Below, piece by piece: positions 10,555 through 19,724 of a stretch of 64,000 nt of DNA. The translations under genes were made by a program, and so were the position numbers. Positions within the stretch are counted from its first letter, which is position 1; each line of letters starts with the position of its first letter. The stretch lies in assembly GCF_900103345.1 (NCBI RefSeq), contig NZ_LT629702.1:3038001-3102000 (forward strand), given 5' to 3'. The notes under the pieces are model-generated. The model was not told the origin of the DNA. It worked only from the letters and a program-made list of their open reading frames with translations, and ran no database searches. This DNA comes from Pseudomonas azotoformans (GTDB lineage Bacteria > Pseudomonadota > Gammaproteobacteria > Pseudomonadales > Pseudomonadaceae).

Positions 10555-12934
10555 CCATCACGCCGTCGTTAAAACCCAGGCCGAACTCGCCGCACTGTTT
10601 GCCCAGGACCTCACTTCCGGTGTGGGCCGCAGCGTCAAGCATGACAGCGCCGCCAAGCACGTATCCGGCGAAGCGCAGTACATCGATGACCGCCTGGAAT
10701 TCCCCAACCAGTTGCACCTGTATGCCCGCATGTCCGACCGCGCCCACGCCCGCATCATCAGCATCGACACGGCGCCCTGCTACGCGTTTGAAGGCGTGCG
10801 CATTGTCATCACCCATGAAGACGTGCCGGGCCTGAAAGACATCGGCCCGTTGATGCCTGGCGACCCCTTGCTGGCGATTGATACGGTGCAGTTCGTCGGC
10901 CAAGTGGTGCTGGCCGTTGCTGCGCGTGACCTGGAAACCGCACGCAAGGCCGCCATGGCGGCGGTGATCGAATACGAAGACCTGGAGCCGGTGCTGGACG
11001 TGGTCGAGGCGTTTCGCAAAAAGCACTTCGTGCTCGACAGCCACACCCACCAGCGCGGCGATTCGGCCGGCGCACTGGCCACCGCGAAAAATCGCATCCA
11101 GGGCACCCTGCACATCGGCGGCCAGGAACACTTCTACCTGGAAACCCAGATCTCCTCGGTGATGCCCACCGAAGACGGCGGCATGATCGTCTACTGCTCC
11201 ACGCAGAACCCCACCGAAGTGCAGAAACTGGTGGCCGAAGTGCTGGACGTGTCGATGAATAAAATCGTCGTGGATATGCGCCGCATGGGCGGTGGTTTCG
11301 GCGGCAAGGAAACCCAGGCGGCCAGCCCTGCGTGCCTGTGTGCGGTGGTGGCACGCCTGACCGGCCAGCCGACCAAGATGCGCCTGCCGCGCGTCGAAGA
11401 CATGCTGATGACCGGCAAGCGCCACCCCTTCTACATCGAATATGACGTGGGCTTTGACGACAACGGTCGTCTGCACGGGATCAATCTGGAACTGGCGGGC
11501 AACTGCGGCTGTTCGCCGGACCTGTCCAACTCGATTGTCGACCGTGCGATGTTCCATGCCGATAACTCGTATTACCTGGGTGATGCCACCGTCAACGGCC
11601 ACCGCTGCAAGACTAACACCGCATCCAACACCGCCTACCGCGGTTTCGGCGGCCCGCAAGGCATGGTCGCCATCGAGGAAGTGATGGACGCCATCGCCCG
11701 CCATCTGGCCCTCGACCCGCTGGCCGTACGCAAGGCCAACTACTATGGCAAGACCGAGCGCAACGTCACCCACTACTACCAGACCGTCGAGCACAACATG
11801 CTCGACGAGATGACCGCCGAACTGGAGGCCAGCAGCCAATACGCCGAACGCCGCGAAGCGATCCGCCTGTACAACGCCCACAGCCCGATCCTGAAAAAAG
11901 GCCTGGCGCTGACCCCGGTGAAGTTCGGTATCTCGTTTACGGCGAGTTTCCTCAACCAGGCCGGTGCGCTGATTCATATCTACACCGACGGCAGTATTCA
12001 CTTGAACCATGGCGGCACCGAGATGGGCCAGGGCTTGAATACCAAGGTCGCGCAGGTGGTGGCCGAGGTGTTCCAGGTGGAAATCGACCGCGTACAGATC
12101 ACCGCCACCAACACCGACAAGGTGCCCAACACCTCGCCGACCGCCGCCTCCAGCGGTGCCGACCTCAATGGCAAGGCTGCGCAGAACGCCGCCGAAACCA
12201 TCAAGCAGCGCCTGGTGGAATTCGCCGCGCGCAAGTACGACGTGAGCGAAGCGGACGTGGAGTTCCACAACGGCCATGTGCGCGTGCGCGAGCAGATACT
12301 GACCTTTGAAGCGTTGATCCAGCAGGCGTATTTCGCCCAGGTCTCGCTATCGAGCACGGGCTTCTACAAGACCCCGAAAATCTTCTACGACCGCAGCCAG
12401 TCGCGGGGACGACCGTTCTACTACTACGCGTTCGGCGCGGCGTGCTGCGAAGTGATCGTCGACACCCTGACCGGCGAATACAAGATGCTGCGCACCGACA
12501 TCCTCCATGACGTGGGCGCCTCGCTGAACCCGGCCATCGACATCGGCCAGGTCGAAGGCGGCTTCATCCAGGGCATGGGCTGGCTGACCATGGAAGAGCT
12601 GGTGTGGAACGACAAGGGCAAGCTGATGACCAACGGCCCGGCCAGCTACAAGATCCCGGCCGTGGCCGACATGCCACTGGACCTGCGGGTGAAGCTGGTG
12701 GAGAACCGCAAGAACCCGGAAGACACGGTGTTCCATTCCAAAGCCGTGGGCGAGCCGCCGTTCATGCTCGGGATTGCTTCGTGGTGCGCGATCAAGGATG
12801 CCGTGGCGAGCCTGGCAGACTACCGCCATCAGCCCAGGATCGATGCACCGGCCACGCCGGAGCGGGTGTTGTGGGGCTGCGAACAAATGCGCCGATTGAC
12901 CACTGCGACGGCGGTCGAAACTGAACTGGCTTGA
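10547..12934 (+). CDS. xdhB: Xanthine dehydrogenase large (molybdenum) subunit XdhB
   Basis: XdhB binds the molybdopterin cofactor and carries the purine-oxidising site. The 795-residue protein begins with an aldehyde-oxidase a/b-hammerhead domain (HDSAAKHVSGEAQYIDD), followed by the two molybdopterin-binding domains with GGGFGGKE, YRGFGGPQG and QGMGW...EEL, the last including the catalytic Glu region. Its ATG lies inside the end of xdhA (ATGTCTAA). Its stop codon TGA overlaps the first bases of a repeat element that separates it from xdhC. Confidence 0.96.
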   Translation: MSNHHAVVKTQAELAALFAQDLTSGVGRSVKHDSAAKHVSGEAQYIDDRLEFPNQLHLYARMSDRAHARIISIDTAPCYAFEGVRIVITHEDVPGLKDIGPLMPGDPLLAIDTVQFVGQVVLAVAARDLETARKAAMAAVIEYEDLEPVLDVVEAFRKKHFVLDSHTHQRGDSAGALATAKNRIQGTLHIGGQEHFYLETQISSVMPTEDGGMIVYCSTQNPTEVQKLVAEVLDVSMNKIVVDMRRMGGGFGGKETQAASPACLCAVVARLTGQPTKMRLPRVEDMLMTGKRHPFYIEYDVGFDDNGRLHGINLELAGNCGCSPDLSNSIVDRAMFHADNSYYLGDATVNGHRCKTNTASNTAYRGFGGPQGMVAIEEVMDAIARHLALDPLAVRKANYYGKTERNVTHYYQTVEHNMLDEMTAELEASSQYAERREAIRLYNAHSPILKKGLALTPVKFGISFTASFLNQAGALIHIYTDGSIHLNHGGTEMGQGLNTKVAQVVAEVFQVEIDRVQITATNTDKVPNTSPTAASSGADLNGKAAQNAAETIKQRLVEFAARKYDVSEADVEFHNGHVRVREQILTFEALIQQAYFAQVSLSSTGFYKTPKIFYDRSQSRGRPFYYYAFGAACCEVIVDTLTGEYKMLRTDILHDVGASLNPAIDIGQVEGGFIQGMGWLTMEELVWNDKGKLMTNGPASYKIPAVADMPLDLRVKLVENRKNPEDTVFHSKAVGEPPFMLGIASWCAIKDAVASLADYRHQPRIDAPATPERVLWGCEQMRRLTTATAVETELA

Positions 12935-13039
12935 TCGTTCCCACGCTCTGCGTGGGAATGCCGCCCTGGACGCTCTGCGTCCACTCTTGTGACGCAGAGC
13001 GTCACGGTATGCATTCCCACGCGGAGCGTGGGAACGATC
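12933..13039. repeat. Interspersed inverted repeat (GTTCCCACGC family), second copy
   Basis: This is a near-identical partner of the element at 992-1105, with outer GATCGTTCCCACGC arms and inner GACGCTCTGCGTC / GACGCAGAGCGTC arms. It lies exactly between the stop of xdhB and the Shine-Dalgarno of xdhC, so it is transcribed within the operon and should fold into a strong RNA hairpin. Confidence 0.85.
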
Positions 13040-13054
13040 TGACTGGAGGTGACT

Positions 13055-13894
13055 ATGAACAACTGGATCAGTGCCCTCGCCGACCTGCAGAACCAAGGCG
13101 AACCCTGCGTGCTGGTGACCATCATCGAAGAGCTCGGCTCCACACCGCGCAACGCCGGTTCGAAGATGGTGATCAGTGCCGCGCAGACCTTCGACACCAT
13201 CGGCGGCGGGCACCTGGAATTCAAGGCGATGCAGATCGCCCGCGACATGCTCGTGCGTGGCCAGCAGAACACCCATCTGGAGCGCTTCAGCCTCGGCGCG
13301 AGCCTGGGCCAGTGCTGCGGTGGCGTGACCGTATTGCTGTTCGAACCCATGGGCCAGGTGCAGGCGCAGATTGCGGTGTTTGGCGCCGGCCATGTCGGCC
13401 GTGCGCTGGTGCCGTTGCTGGCCAGCCTGCCGTGTCGGGTGCGCTGGATCGATTCCCGTGATCAGGAGTTTCCGGCACATATCCCCCAGGGCGTGCGTAA
13501 AATCGTCAGCGAAGAGCCAGTCGACGAAATTGCCGACCTGCCGGCGGGCAGTTACTGCATCGTCATGACCCACAATCACGCGCTGGACCTGGAGCTGACC
13601 GCGGCCCTGCTCAAGCGCAATGACTTCGCCTACTTCGGCCTGATCGGTTCGAAGACCAAACGCGTCAAGTTCGAACATCGCCTGCGCGATCGCGGCTTCG
13701 ACGCCGCGCAACTGCAACGCATGCGCTGTCCCATGGGCCTCACCGAGGTGAAGGGCAAGTTGCCGGTGGAAATCGCCATCTCCATCGCCGGCGAAATCAT
13801 CGCCACCTATAACGCCAATTTCGGCCAGCACACCGCCAGCGCCGAACCCATTGCCAAACTGCTGCCGGCTTCACGTCGCAGCCAAGCCATTTGA
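13055..13894 (+). CDS. xdhC: Xanthine dehydrogenase accessory protein XdhC
   Basis: XdhC binds molybdenum cofactor, helps its sulfuration and inserts it into XdhB. The 279-residue protein has the N-terminal XdhC/CoxI domain (ISALADLQ ... GGGHLEFKA) and a C-terminal Rossmann-like domain (VFGAGHVGRAL). I chose ATG 13055 because a textbook GGAGGT lies 4-9 nt before it; an in-frame GTG at 13049 sits inside that Shine-Dalgarno. It is followed by guaD after 12 nt. Confidence 0.95.
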   Translation: MNNWISALADLQNQGEPCVLVTIIEELGSTPRNAGSKMVISAAQTFDTIGGGHLEFKAMQIARDMLVRGQQNTHLERFSLGASLGQCCGGVTVLLFEPMGQVQAQIAVFGAGHVGRALVPLLASLPCRVRWIDSRDQEFPAHIPQGVRKIVSEEPVDEIADLPAGSYCIVMTHNHALDLELTAALLKRNDFAYFGLIGSKTKRVKFEHRLRDRGFDAAQLQRMRCPMGLTEVKGKLPVEIAISIAGEIIATYNANFGQHTASAEPIAKLLPASRRSQAI

Positions 13895-13906
13895 AATGAG
13901 ATCACC

Positions 13907-15211
13907 ATGCCTCTGACTCGCAAAGCCTACCGTGCCGCCCTGCTGCACAGCCTCGCCGACCCCGCTGAAGTGGGCATCGAAGCGTCCTACGCGTATTTCG
14001 AAGACGGCCTGCTGGTGATCGAAAACGGTCAAATCAGCGCCATCGGCCATGCCAGCGATTTGCTGCCGACGCTGCCCGCTGACATCGACATCACCCATTA
14101 CCAGGACGCGTTGATCACCCCGGGCCTGATCGACACTCACATCCACCTGCCGCAAACCGGCATGGTCGGCGCCTATGGCGAGCAGTTGCTCGACTGGCTC
14201 AACACCTACACCTTCCCCTGCGAGAGCCAGTTCGCCGACAAGGCCCACGCCGAAGAAGTCGCGGACATTTTCATCAAGGAACTGCTGCGCAATGGCACCA
14301 CCACCGCGCTGGTGTTTGGCAGCGTGCACCCGCAGTCGGTGAATTCGTTCTTTGAAGCCGCCGAGAAACTCGACCTGCGCATGATCGCCGGCAAGGTGAT
14401 GATGGACCGCAATGCGCCGGACCACCTGACCGACACCGCCGAATCCGGCTACCAGGAAAGCAAGGCGCTGATCGAGCGCTGGCACGGTAAGGGCCGCCTG
14501 CACTATGCGGTCACGCCGCGCTTCGCGCCGACCAGCACACCTGAGCAACTAGCGCTGGCCGGGCAACTGCTGGGCGAATACCCGGACCTGTACATGCAGA
14601 CCCACATCAGCGAGAACAAGCAGGAAGTCGAGTGGGTGAAGGAGTTGTTCCCGGAGCGCAGTGGCTATCTGGATGTCTACGACCACTACAAGTTGCTGGG
14701 CGAGCGCTCGGTGTTTGCCCATGGCGTGCATTTGTGTGATGACGAGTGTGCGCGGTTGGCGCAGACGGGTTCGGCGGTCGCATTTTGCCCGACCTCGAAT
14801 TTCTTCCTGGGCAGCGGTTTGTTCAACCTGCCGATGGCCGAAAAGCACAAATTGAATGTGGGCCTGGGCACCGATGTGGGGGGCGGCACCAGTTTTTCGC
14901 TGCTGCAAACCCTGAACGAAGCCTACAAAGTCATGCAGTTGCAGGGCGCGCGGTTGAGCCCGTTCAAGTCGCTGTACCTGGCGACCCTGGGCGGTGCTCG
15001 TGCGCTGCGGCTGGAAGACAAGATCGGCACGCTGCAACCGGGCACCGATGCAGACTTCCTGGTGCTGGACTACAACGCCACGCCACTGCTGAGCTATCGC
15101 CTGAAGCAGGCGAAGAACATTGCCGAGACGTTGTTTGTGTTGATGACGCTGGGGGATGATCGCACGGTGTTGCAGACGTATGCGGCCGGGCAATTGGTGC
15201 ACCAGCGCTAA
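13907..15211 (+). CDS. guaD: Guanine deaminase GuaD
   Basis: GuaD hydrolyses guanine to xanthine, feeding XdhAB. The 434-residue amidohydrolase has the metal-binding HxH in DTHIHLPQTG, later conserved histidines (QTHISENKQEVEW, FAHGVHL) and the C-terminal metal aspartate in GLGTDVGGGTSFS. It is the last gene of the xdhABC-guaD operon, placed 12 nt after xdhC with a GAGAT Shine-Dalgarno. A paired REP element follows and may mark the 3' end of the transcript. Confidence 0.96.
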   Translation: MPLTRKAYRAALLHSLADPAEVGIEASYAYFEDGLLVIENGQISAIGHASDLLPTLPADIDITHYQDALITPGLIDTHIHLPQTGMVGAYGEQLLDWLNTYTFPCESQFADKAHAEEVADIFIKELLRNGTTTALVFGSVHPQSVNSFFEAAEKLDLRMIAGKVMMDRNAPDHLTDTAESGYQESKALIERWHGKGRLHYAVTPRFAPTSTPEQLALAGQLLGEYPDLYMQTHISENKQEVEWVKELFPERSGYLDVYDHYKLLGERSVFAHGVHLCDDECARLAQTGSAVAFCPTSNFFLGSGLFNLPMAEKHKLNVGLGTDVGGGTSFSLLQTLNEAYKVMQLQGARLSPFKSLYLATLGGARALRLEDKIGTLQPGTDADFLVLDYNATPLLSYRLKQAKNIAETLFVLMTLGDDRTVLQTYAAGQLVHQR

Positions 15212-15233
15212 TTTCAGCCACACAACAAAACCA

Positions 15234-15327
15234 AATGTGGGAGCGGGCTTGCTCGCGAATGCGCAGTGTCAGTCAACAGATGTATTGACTGATCCACCGC
15301 GTTCGCGAGCAAGCCCGCTCCCACATT
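15234..15327. repeat. Paired inverted REP element (GTGGGAGCGGGCTTGCTCGC)
   Basis: AATGTGGGAGCGGGCTTGC begins the element and its reverse complement ends it, with each arm itself imperfectly palindromic (GCGGGCTTGCTCGC). It lies between the converging guaD and GntR genes. The same family is at 19620-19710 and, diverged, at 44395-44484. Confidence 0.9.
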
Positions 15328-15351
15328 TTTGTCCCCGGTGAATCAGGGAAA

Positions 15352-16116
15352 CTACAGCTTTATTGAGGAACGACCCGGCTTCTTGGTCTGCAACAAATGC
15401 GAAAACACCGCATGCAGATCATCCGACGCGCTCTCTTCATCGAGGTTGAGCTTGCTGTCGATGTGATCCATGTGATGCATCATCAAATTCACTGCCAACG
15501 CCGCATCCCGTGCTTCGATCGCATCGATCAACTGGGTGTGTTCATCGTAGGAACAGTGCGAGCGGTTGCCGCTTTCGTACTGGGCGATGATCAATGAGGT
15601 CTGGGACACCAGGCTGCGCTGGAAGCTGATCAGCGGCGCGTTCTTCGCCGCTTCGGCCAGCTTGAGGTGGAACTCGCCGGAGAGACGGATACCGGCACCG
15701 CGGTCGCCACGGGAAAAGCTGTCGCGTTCGTCGTTGACCATCTGGCGCAGTTCGGCCAGTTGCTCGGCTGTCGCGTGTTGCACCGCCAATTCAGTAATCG
15801 CCCGCTCCACCAGACGGCGCGCCAGGAACACCTGGCGTGCCTCCTCGACGCTTGGGCTAGCCACTACCGCACCGCGATTGGGCCGCAACAGCACCACGCC
15901 TTCATGAGCCAGGCGCGACAGCGCGCGGCGAATGATGGTGCGGCTGACGCCGAAGATTTCGCCGAGTGCCTCTTCGCTCAACTTGGTACCGGGTGCCAGG
16001 CGTTGTTCGAGGATCGCCTCGAAGATATGCGCGTAGACGATATCGTCCTGGGTTCCGCTGCGACCGGCCTTGCCGGCACGCGGTTGTTTCTTGAGAGGTT
16101 GCAACTGTTCGTTCAT
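15352..16116 (-). CDS. GntR-family (FCD) transcriptional regulator
   Basis: This 254-residue regulator has a GntR winged helix (about residues 25-90, KLSEEALGEIFGVSRTIIRRAL) and a helical FCD ligand domain. A basic N-terminal tail (LKKQPRAGKAGR) precedes the DNA-binding domain. It diverges from the BenE-type permease gene, so it probably controls that transporter and perhaps the neighbouring purine genes. I chose ATG 16116; an in-frame GTG two codons upstream is possible. Family is secure; target and ligand are inferred. Confidence 0.86.
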   Translation of the reverse strand: MNEQLQPLKKQPRAGKAGRSGTQDDIVYAHIFEAILEQRLAPGTKLSEEALGEIFGVSRTIIRRALSRLAHEGVVLLRPNRGAVVASPSVEEARQVFLARRLVERAITELAVQHATAEQLAELRQMVNDERDSFSRGDRGAGIRLSGEFHLKLAEAAKNAPLISFQRSLVSQTSLIIAQYESGNRSHCSYDEHTQLIDAIEARDAALAVNLMMHHMDHIDSKLNLDEESASDDLHAVFSHLLQTKKPGRSSIKL

Positions 16117-16204
16117 GGGCACTCGGGTTTGGAGAACGGCGGCGAATTAACGGTAATACGGCAACAGCGTGTCGCTGGCAAGTATCACCTAAAAACAGGG
16201 CACA

Positions 16205-16214
16205 TTGTACACAA
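16205..16214. promoter_or_regulatory. TTGT-N2-ACAA operator candidate
   Basis: TTGTACACAA lies in the 214-nt gap between the divergent GntR and permease genes. FCD-type regulators commonly bind TNGTN2-3ACNA-like palindromes, so this is a plausible operator. It is a single short match and could be chance. Confidence 0.35.
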
Positions 16215-16330
16215 CCCAATGCGCCAACACACTGTACGGCTGTTTGCGGCGGCGGCTGTATTGCAATGGGTCGCTGCGTTTGAGTTTAGGCTTGAATCCG
16301 CAACTTCCCTGGTAAAAGGAACACCTGTTC

Positions 16331-17521
16331 ATGAACGATGCCGCCCAAGCGCCTCTGCGCCCGCTGGCCGACACTTCACCCTCGGCCGTCGTCGCCGGCT
16401 TCATCGCCATGATGACCGGCTACACCAGCTCCCTGGTCCTGATGTTCCAGGCCGGGCAAGCCGCCGGTTTGACCACGGCGCAGATTTCCTCATGGATCTG
16501 GGCGATTTCCATCGGCATGGCGGTGTGCAGCATCGGCCTGTCCCTGCGCTATCGCACCCCCATCACGATTGCCTGGTCGACGCCCGGTGCCGCGCTGCTG
16601 ATCACCAGCCTGGGCGGTGTGAGTTACGGCGAGGCCATCGGCGCGTATATCACCTGCGCGGTGCTGGTGACACTCTGCGGCTTGACCGGCAGCTTTGAAA
16701 AACTGGTCAAGCGCATCCCTGCGTCATTGGCGGCGGCCTTGCTGGCGGGGATTCTGTTCAAGATCGGCAGCGAGATCTTCGTCGCCGCACAGCATCGCAC
16801 CGGGCTGGTACTGGGGATGTTCTTTACCTACCTGATCATCAAGCGCCTGTCGCCACGCTATGCGGTGCTGGCTGCGCTGCTGATCGGCACCGCGCTGTCG
16901 GGGTTGATGGGGCTGCTGGACTTCAGCGGTTTTCACCTGGAAGTGGCGACGCCGGTATGGACCACGCCGCACTTCTCGCTGGCGGCGACCATCAGCATCG
17001 GCATCCCGCTGTTCGTGGTGGCGATGACCTCGCAGAACATGCCCGGCATTGCCGTACTGCGGGCCGACGGCTACAACGTGCCGGCCTCGCCGCTGATCAC
17101 CGCCACGGGGCTGGCGTCCCTGGTGCTGTCTCCGTTCGGCTCCCACGGCATCAACCTGGCTGCCATCAGCGCAGCGATCTGCACCGGGCCTCACGCCCAT
17201 GAAGACCGCAACAAGCGTTATACCGCTGCCGTGTGGTGCGGGGTGTTCTACGGGGTTGCCGGGGTATTTGGCGCGACCTTGGCAGCATTATTCGCAGCTT
17301 TGCCCAAGGAACTGGTGCTGTCGATTGCGGCCCTGGCGTTGTTTGGCTCGATCATCAATGGCCTGAGCATCGCCATGAATGAGCCGAAGGAACGTGAAGC
17401 GGCGCTGATCACCTTTATGGTCACGGCGTCTGGCTTGACGCTGTTTTCCATCGGCTCGGCGTTCTGGGGGATTGTGGCGGGGGTGTTGACGCTGCTGATC
17501 CTGAACTGGCGTAAGGCATAA
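16331..17521 (+). CDS. BenE-family permease (benzoate/H+ symporter-like)
   Basis: This 396-residue inner-membrane protein has about twelve hydrophobic segments and the BenE-family features STPGAALL and SFEKLVKRIPASLAAALLAGILF. BenE relatives import benzoate by proton symport. Here the neighbours are purine-degradation genes and a divergent GntR regulator, so the real substrate could be a purine-pathway compound rather than benzoate; the sequence alone does not decide. AAGGAA precedes the ATG by about 7 nt. A strong shared terminator begins at its stop codon. Confidence 0.85.
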   Translation: MNDAAQAPLRPLADTSPSAVVAGFIAMMTGYTSSLVLMFQAGQAAGLTTAQISSWIWAISIGMAVCSIGLSLRYRTPITIAWSTPGAALLITSLGGVSYGEAIGAYITCAVLVTLCGLTGSFEKLVKRIPASLAAALLAGILFKIGSEIFVAAQHRTGLVLGMFFTYLIIKRLSPRYAVLAALLIGTALSGLMGLLDFSGFHLEVATPVWTTPHFSLAATISIGIPLFVVAMTSQNMPGIAVLRADGYNVPASPLITATGLASLVLSPFGSHGINLAAISAAICTGPHAHEDRNKRYTAAVWCGVFYGVAGVFGATLAALFAALPKELVLSIAALALFGSIINGLSIAMNEPKEREAALITFMVTASGLTLFSIGSAFWGIVAGVLTLLILNWRKA

Positions 17522-17553
17522 AAAAACGGCGACCTTCAGGTCGCCGTTTTTTT
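17521..17553. terminator. Bidirectional Rho-independent terminator
   Basis: CGGCGACC (17527-17534), loop TTCA and GGTCGCCG (17539-17546) are flanked by six A on the left and seven T on the right. It serves both the permease gene (+) and the converging yggL (-). Confidence 0.93.
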
Positions 17554-17558
17554 CAGTA

Positions 17559-17903
17559 TCACTTAGCCGCGTTGATCGGCTTTTCCGGATACCACACGTC
17601 CAGCAGCGGGCTGACTTCAGCCTTGGTCAGCTCGGAACGGGTTTTCAGCCAGGCTTCAACGGCAGCACGTTGCTCTTCGGAGACCGAGCCGCGCTTCTGC
17701 AGGCAAACCAGACCGTAGTCATCGCCGCCGACGTAGCCCAGGCCGTTGGCTTCCATGGCTTCTTTGATGAATGCTTCGAGGAAAGCGTCGATAGCTTCTT
17801 CACTCAGGCCTTCGTTGAAGTCCAGGTTCAGTTCGAAACCCAGCTCTTGAAATTCATCAACGCACAGTTTTTTGCGCAGACGCTGGGAACGGTTAGTCGC
17901 CAT
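17559..17903 (-). CDS. YggL family 50S ribosome-associated protein
   Basis: This small acidic protein (114 residues) of the YggL/DUF469 family has the typical opening RSQRLRKKLCVDEFQELGF and the later stretch FIKEAMEANGLGYVGG. E. coli YggL associates with the 50S subunit and is linked to ribosome assembly. I chose ATG 17903 (MATNRSQ) because GAGGATTG lies just upstream. It is monocistronic between a shared terminator and the divergent dacB. Confidence 0.9.
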   Translation of the reverse strand: MATNRSQRLRKKLCVDEFQELGFELNLDFNEGLSEEAIDAFLEAFIKEAMEANGLGYVGGDDYGLVCLQKRGSVSEEQRAAVEAWLKTRSELTKAEVSPLLDVWYPEKPINAAK

Positions 17904-18141
17904 TGGAACAATCCTCATAAGTAATAACGGGCGGCACTTTAGCAGTTTAAGGCGGCGATTGCCCGATTCTCTGGGACAGGCGGCACAACGCCTGTGAAAA
18001 AAACGCCGAATACCCGCTATGGTTCAGCTACAAGTGGCTTAACCTTGGGGCATAATGCCGACACTTTCATGACCATTGAGGGATTTTTCTTATTTACCCC
18101 TCGCCTTTTTCACCCTCCTCAGCAGTAGGGTTTTACTTCTT

Positions 18142-19602
18142 ATGATCAAATCGTTGCGTTCCGTCTTGTTTGCCGGTTTTATTCTGCCACTGGCCTTTTC
18201 CGTCTCCGCTGCCCCCGTCAACAACACCCTGCCGCCCAATGTTCAACAGGCGCTGGCCAAAGCCAAACTGCAAAACACTGCGCTGTCGTTGGTGATGATC
18301 CCCCTGAACGGCCCGGGCACGCCCACTGTGTTCAACGCCGACGTGTCAGTGAACCCGGCCTCCACCATGAAGCTGGTCACCACTTACGCGGCCCTGGAAA
18401 TGCTCGGCCCCAACCACCAGTGGAAAACTGAGTTCTACACCGATGGCACCCTCAGCGGTGGCGTGTTGCACGGCAACCTGTACCTCAAGGGCGGCGGCGA
18501 TCCCAAGCTGAACATGGAAAAACTCTGGCTGCTGATGCGCGACCTGCGTGCCAACGGCGTGCAGCAAGTCACCGGCGACCTGGTGCTGGACCGCAGTTTC
18601 TTCAACCAGCCGCTGTTGCCGGAATTCAACGACGATGGCAACGACGAGAACAAACCGTTCCTGGTCAAGCCCGACGCGCTGCTGGTCAACCTCAAGGCCC
18701 TGCGCTTTGTGACCCGCAATGATTCCGGCCGGGTACTGGTATCGGTCGAACCGCCGATTGCGAGCATCCGCATCGACAACCAGGTCAAGGTGTCCAACGC
18801 CAAACAGTGCACCGGCGACGTACGCTATAACCCGGTCACCGCCGCCGACGGCAGCGTGACGGTAACGGTCAGCGGCCAATTGGCCGACGGCTGCAGCTCG
18901 CAGACCTATCTGTCGCTGCTGGACCACGCCACCTATACCGCCGGCGCCGTCCGGGCGATCTGGAAGGAACTGGGCGGCACCATCCAGGGCCGTGACATCC
19001 AGGCGCCTGTGCCCAAGGATGCCAAGGTATTGGCCCGGGCATTTTCGCCGGACCTGGCGGAAATCATCCGCGACATCAACAAATACAGTAACAACACCAT
19101 GGCCCAGCAGTTGTTCCTGAGCCTGGGTGCGCAGTTCCGCAACGACGCCGATGGCGACGATGCCAAGGCTGCACAACGCGTGGTGCGCCAGTGGCTGGCG
19201 AAGAAGGGCATCACCGCGCCGCACCTTGTGATGGAGAACGGCTCCGGCCTGTCCCGTGCCGAACGGGTCAGCGCCCGCGAGATGGCGGCCATGCTGCAAG
19301 CCGCGTGGAAAAGCCCTTACGCGGCGGAATACATCAGCTCGATGCCCATCGCCGGCACCGACGGCACCATGCGCAAACGCCTGAAGACCACCGCCATGCG
19401 CGGCGAAGCCCACGTCAAGACCGGCACCCTGAACACCGTGCGCGCCATCGCCGGTTTCAGCCGCGACAACAATGGCAACACCTGGGCCGTGGTGGCGATC
19501 CTCAATGATCCGAAGCCATGGGGCGCTTCATCGGTGCTGGACCAGGTGCTGCTGGATTTGTACCGCCAGCCGAAGGCGGTGGCGGCTGCGCCCGTCCTTT
19601 AA
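18142..19602 (+). CDS. dacB: D-alanyl-D-alanine carboxypeptidase/endopeptidase (PBP4, DacB)
   Basis: DacB trims and cleaves peptidoglycan cross-links in the periplasm; in Pseudomonas its loss induces AmpC beta-lactamase. The 486-residue product has a signal peptide (residues 1-24, cleaved after SAA), the nucleophile motif STMK (Ser74-Lys77), an SNN motif in KYSNNTMAQ and KTG in HVKTGTLN, all in the order of peptidase family S13. The ATG at 18142 places the signal peptide correctly; 22 more codons are open upstream, but the Shine-Dalgarno signal there is no better. Confidence 0.94.
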   Translation: MIKSLRSVLFAGFILPLAFSVSAAPVNNTLPPNVQQALAKAKLQNTALSLVMIPLNGPGTPTVFNADVSVNPASTMKLVTTYAALEMLGPNHQWKTEFYTDGTLSGGVLHGNLYLKGGGDPKLNMEKLWLLMRDLRANGVQQVTGDLVLDRSFFNQPLLPEFNDDGNDENKPFLVKPDALLVNLKALRFVTRNDSGRVLVSVEPPIASIRIDNQVKVSNAKQCTGDVRYNPVTAADGSVTVTVSGQLADGCSSQTYLSLLDHATYTAGAVRAIWKELGGTIQGRDIQAPVPKDAKVLARAFSPDLAEIIRDINKYSNNTMAQQLFLSLGAQFRNDADGDDAKAAQRVVRQWLAKKGITAPHLVMENGSGLSRAERVSAREMAAMLQAAWKSPYAAEYISSMPIAGTDGTMRKRLKTTAMRGEAHVKTGTLNTVRAIAGFSRDNNGNTWAVVAILNDPKPWGASSVLDQVLLDLYRQPKAVAAAPVL

Positions 19603-19619
19603 GAGGTAACGCAGCCCCT

Positions 19620-19710
19620 GTGGGAGCGGGCTTGATCGCGAATGCGGAGTATCAGTCGCCAAATGGAGTGGCTGGTCTACCGCATTCGCGAGCAAGCCCG
19701 CTCCCACATT
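19620..19710. repeat. Paired inverted REP element (GTGGGAGCGGGCTTG)
   Basis: GTGGGAGCGGGCTTGATCGCGAATG faces its reverse complement CATTCGCGAGCAAGCCCGCTCCCAC across a spacer of about 40 nt. It lies between the convergent dacB and diguanylate cyclase genes. It is the same family as 15234-15327. Confidence 0.9.
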
Positions 19711-19724
19711 GGCCTGCGGCGGTC

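Noticed and set aside
10502..12277. Long open frame (591 codons) antisense to xdhB, and similar long antisense frames over smc, rlmL, acnD and ligA
   Set aside because: They mirror strongly conserved genes in GC-rich DNA, have histidine/alanine/glutamine-rich shadow composition, lack Shine-Dalgarno sequences and match no family.
12931..13045. xdhB-xdhC repeat as an insertion sequence or riboswitch
   Set aside because: Near-identical copies occur beside unrelated genes, there is no transposase or target duplication, and the fold is simply the element's own inverted arms.
15234..15327. Paired inverted elements as CRISPR repeats
   Set aside because: Copies are single, scattered and inverted rather than regularly spaced direct repeats, and no cas gene is present.
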